DNA from: Phycisphaerales bacterium
GTDB lineage: Bacteria > Planctomycetota > Phycisphaerae > Phycisphaerales > UBA1924
Length of the DNA stretch: 64,000 nt
Direction of reading: 5' to 3'
NCBI GenBank assembly: GCA_035627955.1
Contig: DASPKU010000006.1
Coordinates: forward strand, 1-64,000
The notes below the pieces were generated by a model, which saw only the letters and a program-made list of their open reading frames with translations, searched no databases and was not told the DNA's origin. The number at the start of each line of letters is the position of its first letter. The stretch's first letter is position 1. The position numbers and the translations under genes are program-made. Below, piece by piece: positions 49,799 through 58,143 of the stretch.

Positions 49799-52032
49799 GC
49801 CTCGGCCTTGTCAGCGACAAACATGCGGACCTTGCGCCACCACTGGGAGAGGAGGGGCTCGGGCTGTACGCCGAAGCGGACCTTGGCGCGGAGGCCGGGC
49901 TTCCAGCCCGCGAGGACCTCGGTGTTGCTCACGTCGGGGGCGACCTCGACGACCCAGTGCGGGGCGACGGTGGTGTTGGACTTCTCGGGAGCGGCGGGGT
50001 CGGCGATGACGTCACCGCCGGCTTTGTTGGTGAGGGACTCGCCCGCGACGCGGCGCGACCCGGCGGGCGCGTTACGGATGAGCTTGCCGGGGATCTCGTC
50101 TTCTGCACGCCCGCGGACGCGGATAGAGGCTTCGACGCCCTCGACGGTCTCGCCGACTCGCCCGCGGAAGATGTAGCCCTCGTCGCGGTCGGCGACGATG
50201 CAGCGGACGAGGAGCTGGTCGGTGGTGGCAATGGTTGCGAGAAGGGCGCCCTTGCTGAAGAAGCCGCCGGTGAGGCGGTCCATGTCGGTGCCGAGTCCGG
50301 CGGCGGGGACGACGCGACCAGCGGTGGTGGCGCGGAGGGTGAGGGCGTCTGCGCGCTCCTGGGCGCGGGCGAGGGCACGCTCGGCCTGGCGTAGGCGGGT
50401 CTCGGCGAGGAGGCGGTCGGCGTGGGGCGCTGAGATGGTGGCGTCGGCCTCCGCCTGGGCGTTGTCGTAGACGGCGCGGGCGGCCTCGAGCTGCGAGATG
50501 ACCTCGGCGTTGTACAGGGTGGCGATGGGGTCGCCGACGTTCACCTGCTCGCCAGCGCGGACGTGCACGAGCTTCACAAACCCGTCCTCGGTGGGGCGGA
50601 TTGGCTCGAGGCTCGCGGGCTCGAGCGTGCCCGTGGCGTAACCGGCTGCGGGGACGGGGATGAGGCCCAGCGCCGCCGTGATTGCTGCGAAGAAGACGGC
50701 GGTGATGGTGAGGGCGCGGGCTCGCCGGCCCATGAGCATGGGGTCGGTGAGGAGGAAGCCGATCGCCTTGAGCAGCGGCCAGAGCAGCCAGCAGGCCCCG
50801 GCGATGACGGCGAGGACCGCGCCGAGGGTGAGGTAGTCGGGGTTGGTCCACAGCAGCAGGACGATGCTGGCGACGACGAACATGCGGTAGGGCCAGGAGA
50901 GCAGGCCGAAGGAGAGGAGGAGCCAGAACTCGCCGGTGCTGCGGACGTGTGGCGGGCGGACGTTGGCGACGCGGTAGATGTAGCGCTGGAGGAGGAACTT
51001 GATGAGCTGCTGGGCGCGGGGGGCGAGGTTCGCGGAGCCGGTGACGTCGGAGAGGACGTAGTAGCCGTCGTAGCGCAGCAGCGGGTTAAGGTTGAAGATG
51101 AGCGTGGTGACGCCCGAAATCAGCATGGTGTTGAAGAGCAGCGTGCGGGTGAGGCCCGAGTCATCGCGCCCCATGTACGACCAGGCGATCGCGGCGATGG
51201 CCGCGAGCACGGACTCAAAGAGCACGCCGCCGAGCGAGACGATGACGCGCTTCCAGACCTCTGGGAGGCGCCATGCGCTGGAGGTATCGCAGTAAGGGAA
51301 GGGGAGGACGAGGGCGATGACCATGAGGCCCATCTCGGTGCAGCGGGCGCCCATGGCCTTGCAGGCCGCGGCGTGGCCGAGCTCGTGCCAGGCGCGGAGG
51401 ATGGTGAAGGCGACGCCCATCCAGATGAGGTTGCTGGGGTCCAGGACGTTGTTGAGCTGATCGCCGATGGCGCCGCGGTTGAGGAACACGCGGTAGAGGG
51501 CGAAGGTGATGAGGGCGAGCCAGAGGGCCGCGCCCCACTTTGAGAAGACGAGGGCGAGGAGGTGTTTGCTGCGCTCGAGCCAGGGCTCGGGGTTGAGGAG
51601 GGGGATGGTCATGGAGACGCCCCGCCCATGGCGGAGGGCGACCTTGCGGGCGCGGGCCTCGCGCCGGCGGAGCTCGACCATGTCGGCGGCGAGGGGGAGG
51701 TCGCCGTGGAGCAGGCCGTAGAGCTGGAGGCGGCTGAGCAGATCGACGCACTCCTTCTGCGTGGGTGCGGCGTCGCCGAGCTGGGCGTTGCAGGCCTGCC
51801 ACGCGTCGTCGATGGTGCGGCGGCCGTCGAGCAGTCCGATGAAGAAGTACGCGGCCTCACTCATGCGGTAGTACTGGCCGCCGGCGGGGTCTTCGATGAT
51901 GAAGGTGGTGTGGGCGCCGAAGCGTTGGCGGATGACCTGGGCGTGGGGCGAGAGGCGCGGGCGGGTGGGGCCGACGCGGTACCACAGGTCGCTAAAGGTG
52001 CCGGCGGAGTCCTGGCGGAGGAGCTTGAGCAT
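49795..52032 (-). CDS. PqqD-like / M50 site-2 protease / HlyD fusion protein
   Basis: A 745-aa membrane protein of unusual build. Residues about 33-112 look like a PqqD-type winged-helix domain (RMSEAAYFFIGLLDGRRTID). From 165 to 455 there are about ten hydrophobic segments with HELGH at 216-220 and NPLLRYDG at 316-323, the zinc ligands of M50 (site-2) proteases. From about 465 there is a biotinyl-lipoyl/HlyD-like barrel with a coiled-coil hairpin (EDGFVKLVHVRAGEQVNVGDPIATL, then AHADRLLAETRLRQAERALARAQERA). The gene starts 2 bases after the GAF-HlyD gene and overlaps the secA-like gene. Inferred role: cleavage and/or export of a peptide. Confidence 0.85.
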   Translation of the reverse strand: MLKLLRQDSAGTFSDLWYRVGPTRPRLSPHAQVIRQRFGAHTTFIIEDPAGGQYYRMSEAAYFFIGLLDGRRTIDDAWQACNAQLGDAAPTQKECVDLLSRLQLYGLLHGDLPLAADMVELRRREARARKVALRHGRGVSMTIPLLNPEPWLERSKHLLALVFSKWGAALWLALITFALYRVFLNRGAIGDQLNNVLDPSNLIWMGVAFTILRAWHELGHAAACKAMGARCTEMGLMVIALVLPFPYCDTSSAWRLPEVWKRVIVSLGGVLFESVLAAIAAIAWSYMGRDDSGLTRTLLFNTMLISGVTTLIFNLNPLLRYDGYYVLSDVTGSANLAPRAQQLIKFLLQRYIYRVANVRPPHVRSTGEFWLLLSFGLLSWPYRMFVVASIVLLLWTNPDYLTLGAVLAVIAGACWLLWPLLKAIGFLLTDPMLMGRRARALTITAVFFAAITAALGLIPVPAAGYATGTLEPASLEPIRPTEDGFVKLVHVRAGEQVNVGDPIATLYNAEVISQLEAARAVYDNAQAEADATISAPHADRLLAETRLRQAERALARAQERADALTLRATTAGRVVPAAGLGTDMDRLTGGFFSKGALLATIATTDQLLVRCIVADRDEGYIFRGRVGETVEGVEASIRVRGRAEDEIPGKLIRNAPAGSRRVAGESLTNKAGGDVIADPAAPEKSNTTVAPHWVVEVAPDVSNTEVLAGWKPGLRAKVRFGVQPEPLLSQWWRKVRMFVADKAEA

Positions 52033-52034
52033 GG

Positions 52035-53987
52035 TCACCACCACATCCGCATGCGGACTTCGTCGATGACAGGCCGGAGGACCCATGTGAGTGTGGTCGT
52101 GGTGCCGTCGTCGAGCTTGATGGTGCCGGTCATGCCGGGGCGGAGCCATGCGGCGGCCCCCTCTTCGAGGGCTCCGGTGATCTCGACTTCGGCGAGGTAG
52201 ACGTTCTTGCCGCTGACGACCTCCGCCGCGGGGTTCACGCGGACGACCTTGACGGGGACCTTCTTGCCGGGCTGAGAGCGGATGACCATGTGGCCGGTCA
52301 TGCCGTCCTTCACGCGCTGGGCGTCCTTCTCGTCGATGTGGGCGACAGCGCGCTGGTCGCGGCTGACGATCTCGTAGAGGGGTTGCGTGGGGTCCACGCG
52401 GGCGCGGATGAAGGACTCGAGCTCGCCGCGACCGATGAGGCCGTCGATAGGGGCGCGGATGTCGGCGCGAGTGATGTGGTCGCGGAGGAGCGCGGCATGG
52501 GCGGCGGTCTCTTCGACCTGGGATTGGTAGCCGCGGTGCTTGCCGACTTCGCCGCGGGCGAGGGCGTCGTTGGCCTGGATGGTGAGGGAGTCGAGCTTGG
52601 CATCCGCCTCGGCGAGCTCGAGGACGAGGTCGCTGGTGTCCATGGTGGCGAGGACCTGGCCCGCGGCGACGGCGTCGCCGGGCTTGACGTTCACGCTCTT
52701 GAGGTAGCCGGTAAAGGGCGCGACGATGGTGCGGGACTGCTTGGCCTGCACCTCCGCGCCGGCGGTGACGCGGCTGGGGATGGGGACCACCGCCGCGAGC
52801 AGGAGGACGAGCCCGATGAGCGAGAGCAGGAGCTTCGCGCCGGTGTGGCGGGGGCTGAAGACGGTTTCGGCGAGGTCGTAGAGGCGGTCGCGGGTGACGG
52901 CGAGCACGCCGCGGTCGGCCAGGCGGCGGGTCCAGAGCGCGGGGCCGATGGTCTCGGCGACGAGACGCAGCAGCGGCACGGCGCCGGAGGGGAAGGGGTC
53001 GCCGGCGGCGCGCTCGAGCACGACGACGCCGACGAGGTCGCCCTCGACGCGGAGCGGGAGGCTGAGCACGGCGGAGGGGCCGAACTTGCGGGAGAGCTCG
53101 TCGTGGGCGCGAGTGACGCGGCGCTGCGAGGGGTCGTGCTCGTGCTCCAGCGGCGCGGGGTAGACGAGCTCGCAGTCCTGGGCGGCGCACTCTTCCATGG
53201 CCTCTTCCAGGGCCTGCACGGCGGCGGCGTTGCGGTCGACCTCGTCGGCGCCGGTGACGGCGGAGAGGCGGATGAGGTGGCGGTGCACGAGGCCGATGGA
53301 GACGCGGGTGCAACCGAAACGGCGCTGCAGCTCGTTGCACATGATCGCGCCCATGGTGCCGGCGCTCTGGCCCTGCTGCGAGGTGTCGAGCAGTTCGAGC
53401 GTCTCGCGGAGCATGAGCGTGCGCTGGGCCTCGGCGAAGGCCTGCTGCTTCCAGAGGTAGGCTTCGAAGTGGGCGACGCTGAGCATGAGGGCGCGGAGGG
53501 CGTCCTCGTCGGCGGCGTTGCCGCGGGATTTCAAGGCGAGCACGCAGGCGCCCTCGGTGCGGCCCTCGGCGGTCAAGGGCGCGGCGATCAGGCGGTGGCG
53601 GACTTCCTCGCCGTACAGGGCGCCCTGGGAGCGGGCGAGTGAGATGGTGTCCATGCGGCCCTGGGGCGGGCGGCCGGGCTCGGGCTTCTCGATGCAGAGC
53701 TCGCCGGCGAGGCGCTCCATGCGGGAGAGCACGGCGGGGGCGAGGATGGGGGTGGTCTCGTTGGCGGGCTGGTGCTGGGCGAAGAGCGCGGGCTTGCGGG
53801 CGGCGCCGCCGGCGATGAACACCGCGCCGCCCATGGCGCCCACGAGGGAGCACTGCATCTGGAGGAGCTGGAGGAGGAAGGCCTGGAGGTCGCGGGTGGC
53901 GCGCTCGTTGGGCGGCGGACCCCCGGCGACGGGCTCGCCGGGCTGTGAGAGATCGACCACGGTCTCAGTTGATTGGCCGCTCGCCAT
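52035..53987 (-). CDS. GAF-domain HlyD-type membrane fusion protein
   Basis: A 650-aa protein. Residues 31-180 and 205-355 look like two GAF-type sensor domains (ALYGEEVRHRLIAAPLTAEGRTEGACVLAL; CTRVSIGLVHRHLIRLSAVTGAD, then AVLSLPLRVEGDLVGVVVLERAAGDPF). One TM helix is at about 385-402. After it comes a periplasmic HlyD/membrane-fusion region: IVAPFTGYLKSVNVKPGDAVAAGQVLATMDTSDL, a short hairpin and IRAPIDGLIGRGELES. Cytoplasmic GAF domains on an adaptor are rare and suggest ligand control of export. The start at 53987 has AAGGAA seven bases upstream. It is the first gene of the three-gene operon. Confidence 0.85.
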   Translation of the reverse strand: MASGQSTETVVDLSQPGEPVAGGPPPNERATRDLQAFLLQLLQMQCSLVGAMGGAVFIAGGAARKPALFAQHQPANETTPILAPAVLSRMERLAGELCIEKPEPGRPPQGRMDTISLARSQGALYGEEVRHRLIAAPLTAEGRTEGACVLALKSRGNAADEDALRALMLSVAHFEAYLWKQQAFAEAQRTLMLRETLELLDTSQQGQSAGTMGAIMCNELQRRFGCTRVSIGLVHRHLIRLSAVTGADEVDRNAAAVQALEEAMEECAAQDCELVYPAPLEHEHDPSQRRVTRAHDELSRKFGPSAVLSLPLRVEGDLVGVVVLERAAGDPFPSGAVPLLRLVAETIGPALWTRRLADRGVLAVTRDRLYDLAETVFSPRHTGAKLLLSLIGLVLLLAAVVPIPSRVTAGAEVQAKQSRTIVAPFTGYLKSVNVKPGDAVAAGQVLATMDTSDLVLELAEADAKLDSLTIQANDALARGEVGKHRGYQSQVEETAAHAALLRDHITRADIRAPIDGLIGRGELESFIRARVDPTQPLYEIVSRDQRAVAHIDEKDAQRVKDGMTGHMVIRSQPGKKVPVKVVRVNPAAEVVSGKNVYLAEVEITGALEEGAAAWLRPGMTGTIKLDDGTTTTLTWVLRPVIDEVRMRMWW

Positions 53988-54021
53988 GCGCGTTCCTTGC
54001 GGGGGTTGTGGCGTCGGCACG

Positions 54022-54104
54022 GGCACCAGTCTAACGACCGGTCCCGCGTGCGATCACCGGTCTAACGGCGTCGCCAGTGGAGCACCGGTCGGGAGACTGG
54101 TGCC
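54022..54104. repeat. inverted repeat with ACCGGT palindromes upstream of the export operon
   Basis: GGCACCAGTCT at 54022-54032 and AGACTGGTGCC at 54094-54104 are perfect 11-bp inverted repeats. Between and next to them ACCGGT occurs three times (about 54038, 54056 and 54083) and GTCTAACG twice. The element lies 35 bp before the GAF-HlyD start and could be an operator or a small mobile repeat. Confidence 0.7.
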
Positions 54105-54192
54105 ACCTGAAACCCCGAGCCACCGAACTCTACGCTACCAAGTGGTCCGCCAGTGGGGGGTTAGCGGTTGCGTGGAAGTGGTTGGACGGGAG

Positions 54193-55863
54193 TTACCCGT
54201 GGAGGGGGGTGTCGGAGGGGGTGGGGAGGGCGACATCGATGGGGCGGTCGAGAACTGAACGGAGGAGGTCGGACTTTTTAGCGGCGGCGCGGGCATCGAG
54301 GGCGGCGTCGCCGGTGGTGTCGAGCTCGAGGCGGAGCTGCTTCTTGCCGAAGCGGACGCGGGCGTCGCGGACCACCTGAGTGTGCGAGCGGTCGAGACCG
54401 TCGGCGGTGCGGAGGATGGCGCTGAGGCGGAGGACCAGGTCCTGCTCTTTGCGGGGCAGTGCGGCGAAGTCTTTGTGGTCAGCGGAGGGGACGGCGCGCC
54501 GGTGGTAGCGTGCGATGAGGGCGACGAGCTCGAGGTGGTGCGGGGGCCAGTGGGGGAGGTCGGCGTGGCGGACGATGGTCTGGCTATGGCGGTGGTGGCG
54601 GCGGTACTCCACCATGGTGCCGACATCGTGGAGGATGGCCGCGGCTTGAAGGATGGCACGCTCGTTGGGGAATGAGCCGACGCGGAGGGCGCGCCCGGGC
54701 TGCTCGCGGAACTGGTCGTAGAGACGGGTGGCGAGCATCGCCACGTGCTCGCTGTGGGGCTGGTCGTAGCGGCAGCGGCGTGCGAAGTCCCGGGCGGCGG
54801 CGACGAGGTCGGGCTCGCGCGCGGGGGCATCCTCGCGGGTGCGGGCGGCGACCTCTTCATCAATCATGCGGAGGAGCAGGCCCTCGCGGAAGCCGCCGGG
54901 GTGGACGTGGACCTGGGCGACGCCGAGGTGCTTCACGAGGCGCTCGATCGCGGTGAGGCCGGCGACGGCGATGTCGGCGCGGTCGCTGGGGAGGCCGGGG
55001 AGGCGGAGGCGCTGCTCGAGGGGAAGGGCGCGGAGTTCCTTGACGATGGTCTTGAGGGTTTCGGCGGAGACGGGGCCGAGGGTGGCGAGGTTGGGAGCGT
55101 TGCGGCTCACCACGTGGCCGCGGTGGGCGGCGGCGAGAGTGAGCAGGGTGGTGAAGGCGCCGCCGCAGCCGACCAGGATTGCGGGCGAGGTCTCGTGGGG
55201 GCGGACGTGAGCGGCGATGGTGTCGTCGATCCAGCGGCGCATCTCCTTATGGCGTGCGCCGGCGGCGGCGTCGGGGCCGCCGAAGGACTCGGTGAGGCGG
55301 ACCGCGCCCAGGGGCATCGAGGTGTTCTCGGTAATGATGCCGTGCAGGCTGAAGACGACCTCCATGCTGCCGCCCCCGATGTCGACGACGGCGGCGGAGG
55401 GTGCGGAGAGGTCGTGCACGCGGGCGGCGCTGCGGTAGGTGAGCTTGCCCTCGTCGAGAGCTGAGACGATCTCGAGGGTGATGCCGGTGCGGTCGCGGAC
55501 GAGCGCGGCGAAGTCGGGGCCGTTGGAGGCCTCACGCACGGCGGCAGTGGCGAAGGCGCGGAGGGTTTGGATGCCGAGGGCGTCTGCGGTTTCCTTGAAT
55601 CGGGCGATGGCCTCGACGGAGGTGGCCATGGCCTCGGTGCAGAGCGCGCCGGTCTGGGCCAGGGTGTGGGCGAGGCGGGTCATGGCGCGGTCCTGGGCGA
55701 GGGTGGTCCAGGAGCGCTCGCTGAGGAGTTCGACCGCGAGCAGTCGGAGGCTGTTGCTGCCGACGTCGATGACGGCGAGCCTGCGGCCGGCGAGCCAGAG
55801 GTTGGACTGCGCTGCGGGCGGCGGGTGGCTGTTCAAGCTCGGTGGTGGAGTGTCCGCCCGCAT
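54193..55863 (-). CDS. Ppx/GppA phosphatase family with HD domain
   Basis: A 556-aa protein. The N-terminal actin-like phosphatase part has VIDVGSNSLRLLAVE, FATAAVREASNG, VVDIGGGSMEVVF and GCGGAFTTL. The C-terminal HD-type helical domain has HSEHVAMLATRLYDQF, AAILHDVG and HHRHSQTIVRH. Such enzymes degrade polyphosphate or hydrolyse pppGpp; which one this does is not evident. The ATG at 55863 is used because a terminator for the upstream gene ends at 55885. No Shine-Dalgarno stands out. Confidence 0.9.
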   Translation of the reverse strand: MRADTPPPSLNSHPPPAAQSNLWLAGRRLAVIDVGSNSLRLLAVELLSERSWTTLAQDRAMTRLAHTLAQTGALCTEAMATSVEAIARFKETADALGIQTLRAFATAAVREASNGPDFAALVRDRTGITLEIVSALDEGKLTYRSAARVHDLSAPSAAVVDIGGGSMEVVFSLHGIITENTSMPLGAVRLTESFGGPDAAAGARHKEMRRWIDDTIAAHVRPHETSPAILVGCGGAFTTLLTLAAAHRGHVVSRNAPNLATLGPVSAETLKTIVKELRALPLEQRLRLPGLPSDRADIAVAGLTAIERLVKHLGVAQVHVHPGGFREGLLLRMIDEEVAARTREDAPAREPDLVAAARDFARRCRYDQPHSEHVAMLATRLYDQFREQPGRALRVGSFPNERAILQAAAILHDVGTMVEYRRHHRHSQTIVRHADLPHWPPHHLELVALIARYHRRAVPSADHKDFAALPRKEQDLVLRLSAILRTADGLDRSHTQVVRDARVRFGKKQLRLELDTTGDAALDARAAAKKSDLLRSVLDRPIDVALPTPSDTPLHG

Positions 55864-55884
55864 CGAGGGGAGTGTACGGGCATG

Positions 55885-55912
55885 AAAAAACCCCGCGTCA
55901 GGTGACACGGGG
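55885..55912 (-). terminator. rho-independent terminator after the DUF3467 gene
   Basis: On the minus strand: CCCCGTGTCA, CC, TGACGCGGGG, then TTTTTT, 27 bases beyond the stop. One G-T pair in a 10-bp stem. Confidence 0.88.
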
Positions 55913-55938
55913 TTCTGATCGTTATTGGTCTGGCAGGA

Positions 55939-56268
55939 TTACTGGCTGAGGCGGGGGCTGCCGCCCTTGCCCGACTGCTGGCCGGAGATGTTGATCTCGC
56001 CGTTGCGCTCCTCGAACTGGCGGACGACCTGGCCGAGGCTGATGGCGAGGCGCTTGGCGCCCGCCCAGTTCATGACGACGCGGCTGCCGACGGAGAAGAC
56101 GAGAACGGGGGTGTTGTTGTCGGGGCCGGGCTGGGGCAGGTTCATGCCGAAGTCGAGGACGACCTCGTCCTGCGTGGTGGAGGTGCGGATGGTGTTGGCG
56201 TAGGTCGAGCTCATCTTGGACTCGTCGATGCGGAGCTGGACCTGCTTTGTTTCCTGGTTGTCGGCCAT
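55939..56268 (-). CDS. DUF3467 family protein
   Basis: A 109-aa protein of a widespread bacterial family of unknown role. Typical blocks are SKMSSTYANTIRTSTTQDEVVLDFGMN and SRVVMNWAGAKRLAISLGQVVRQFEERNG. Beta-rich, soluble, no signal. The start is the ATG at 56268 with GGAAGG nine bases upstream; an ATG at 56277 directly abuts the Shine-Dalgarno and is less likely. A strong terminator follows, so it is a monocistronic gene. Confidence 0.87.
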   Translation of the reverse strand: MADNQETKQVQLRIDESKMSSTYANTIRTSTTQDEVVLDFGMNLPQPGPDNNTPVLVFSVGSRVVMNWAGAKRLAISLGQVVRQFEERNGEINISGQQSGKGGSPRLSQ

Positions 56269-56459
56269 GTGTTTCATCCTTCCGCCCGGCGGGACTATTC
56301 CCGGGGCTATCGTGCAAATGCCCGGTCGCGTTGTGGTGGCTCGCGCCGCGCTCGGCGCCCGCGGCAACTGGCCCGGGCGTCATCCCCCTGTTGTTGGTGG
56401 GAGGGGACTGTAAGCCGGAAAGCCCGCTGGTCCAGCGGGGCGGTTGCTCTATCGGGAAG

Positions 56460-56543
56460 TGCCGGAGGAGGGACTTGAACCCACACTCCCTTGACGGGAA
56501 ACGGATTTTGAATCCGTCGCGGCTGCCATTACGCCACTCCGGC
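56460..56543 (-). tRNA. tRNA-Leu (anticodon CAA)
   Basis: The minus strand folds as a class II tRNA: acceptor GCCGGAG/CTCCGGC, anticodon stem ACGGA/TCCGT with loop TTCAAAA (anticodon CAA), a long variable arm (TTCCCGTCAAGGGAGT region), and T-arm GGGTTCAAGTCCC. About 84 nt, discriminator A. CCA is not encoded. Confidence 0.95.
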
Positions 56544-56615
56544 GTGAGACTTGTGGGCCCGCCCAAGCCGGGCTGGGGCCGGTGGGGCCCTGTGGGGAGT
56601 GGGGGGCCGCGGAAG

Positions 56616-56689
56616 TGGGCGCAACAGGACTCGAACCTGTGACCTCGGCTATGTGACAGCCGCGCTCTAGCCAACTGAGCTATGCGCCC
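56616..56689 (-). tRNA. tRNA-Val (anticodon CAC)
   Basis: The minus strand folds as a class I tRNA: acceptor GGGCGCA/TGCGCCC, D-arm with AGCTCAGTTGGCTAGAGC, anticodon stem CGGCT/AGCCG around GTCACAT (anticodon CAC), T-arm CAGGTTCGAGTCCTG, discriminator A. 74 nt. CCA is not encoded. Confidence 0.93.
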
Positions 56690-56768
56690 GTGGGGAGGGG
56701 ATGATACCCGTCCGCCCGCGGTCTGGCCAGCAAGAGGGTAAAGTCGGGCGATCACCCGGAGTGCAGGC

Positions 56769-58088
56769 GTGTCGATCGACTTCCAGGCGTATACGGCGGA
56801 CGCGCTGCAGGCGTGGCACCAGGGCAACCTGCCTCTGACCGATGTGCTGTGCGACATCATGGTGCGGATGGGGTGCGCGGACCCGGTGGTAGTGGGGCTG
56901 CAGGGGCTGGTGGCGCTCAACGTGGGGGAGTACAAGCGGGCGGTAGACCTGCTGACAACCGCGACGAAGGGGATGGCGGACCCGCAGCTGCGGGAGGGCT
57001 TGAACGCGGCGCGGAAAGGGCTGCGCGAGCAGGCGATGGTGCGGGCGGATGGGCGGAAGCGGTACCTGGTGATCAAGGCGTGGGGTTATGGGTTCTGCTC
57101 GGACCTGGACCATGTCCTGGGGTGCCTGCTGCTCGCGGAGCTGACGGGCCGGGTGCCGGTCATCGAGTGGGGCAGGAGCAGCCTCTTCAGAGATGAGAGC
57201 GACGAGGACGCGTGGGTGCGGTTCTTCGAGCCGGTGTCAGCGGTGCGTGCGTCGGAGCTGATGGGCAAGAAGCTGACGTACTTCCCGCCGAAGTGGAATG
57301 ACGGCAACCTGCTCGAGGCGGAGGTGAACAAGTTCGGTGGGGCATGGGCGCGGATGGGAGCGTGCCTGTACCTGAATCGGCGCGAGGACGTGGCGGTTTC
57401 GGACGTGCACATGAGCGTCACGCAGGTGCTGTCGTGGGCGCGGGCGGGGACGGCGTGGGCGGCGATGAGCCCGCCGGCGGCCTACCGCGCGATCGTGAAG
57501 AAGTACCTGCGGCCATCGGCGGAGGTGGCGCGGCGGGTGGAGGCGTTCGCGCAGGAGCACTTCACGGCTACTCCGATGATCGGGGTGCACGCGCGGGGTG
57601 GGGACAAGCCGGTGGAGGACCCGATCCTGAGCGAGCGGAACAAGACAACACCGGAACTGGTGGATGCGCTGCTCGCAAAGCACCCGGGGGCGAAGGTGTT
57701 CCTCCTGACCGACGACGTGAAGCTGCGGGAGCAGTACGCGGCCAGGTACGGAGCGAAGCTGGTGACCACCGAGTGCCTGCGGACGTCCACGGCGCACGGG
57801 CTGCATTACTTGCAGCACGAGAGCCGCACGAGGCTGGGGCTGGAGGTGATGGTCGACATGTACCTCGCGGCCCGGTGCGATTACTTCATCGGGGTGGGGA
57901 CGAGCAACGTTTCGGCGATGATCGAGCACCTGAAGGACTGGCCGGAGGGGACGCTGGACCTGCGGCCGTTCTCGGCCCATTACAACCTGAACCCTTTCCT
58001 GTACCGGTACTCGCTGTCGGCTGAGCAGGAGGCGGAACTGCGGGCGACGAACGAGGCCCAGAAGGCGCGGGAGCGGCAGGGGGGTTGA
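56769..58088 (+). CDS. NodZ/FUT8-like (GT23-type) fucosyltransferase-like protein
   Basis: A 439-aa protein. Residues 1-95 are helical and TPR-like (LQGLVALNVGEYKRAVDLLTTATKGM). The rest resembles GT-B fucosyltransferases of the NodZ/FUT8 group: YLVIKAWGYGFCSDLDHVLGCLLLAELTGRVPVIEW (donor-side N terminus), MIGVHARGGDK at 270-280 (compare HxRxxDK), FLLTDD, and YFIGVGTSNVSAMI near the end. The family transfers fucose from GDP-fucose; the HARGGD sequence departs from the HVRRTD type, so the donor is uncertain. It has a GTG start at 56769 and is followed 55 bp later by cinA. Possible role in surface glycan synthesis. Confidence 0.65.
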   Translation: MSIDFQAYTADALQAWHQGNLPLTDVLCDIMVRMGCADPVVVGLQGLVALNVGEYKRAVDLLTTATKGMADPQLREGLNAARKGLREQAMVRADGRKRYLVIKAWGYGFCSDLDHVLGCLLLAELTGRVPVIEWGRSSLFRDESDEDAWVRFFEPVSAVRASELMGKKLTYFPPKWNDGNLLEAEVNKFGGAWARMGACLYLNRREDVAVSDVHMSVTQVLSWARAGTAWAAMSPPAAYRAIVKKYLRPSAEVARRVEAFAQEHFTATPMIGVHARGGDKPVEDPILSERNKTTPELVDALLAKHPGAKVFLLTDDVKLREQYAARYGAKLVTTECLRTSTAHGLHYLQHESRTRLGLEVMVDMYLAARCDYFIGVGTSNVSAMIEHLKDWPEGTLDLRPFSAHYNLNPFLYRYSLSAEQEAELRATNEAQKARERQGG

Positions 58089-58143
58089 ACGCCCGGAGGG
58101 CGGGCGTACGCGGGTCGGGCGGACCCGATACCCTGTGTGGCCG

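Noticed and set aside
52033-53853. Upstream extension of the M50/HlyD frame to 1352 aa
   Set aside because: The extension overlaps the whole GAF-HlyD gene in another frame and translates to Arg/Pro/His-rich sequence; the start at 52032 directly after that gene's stop is far better.
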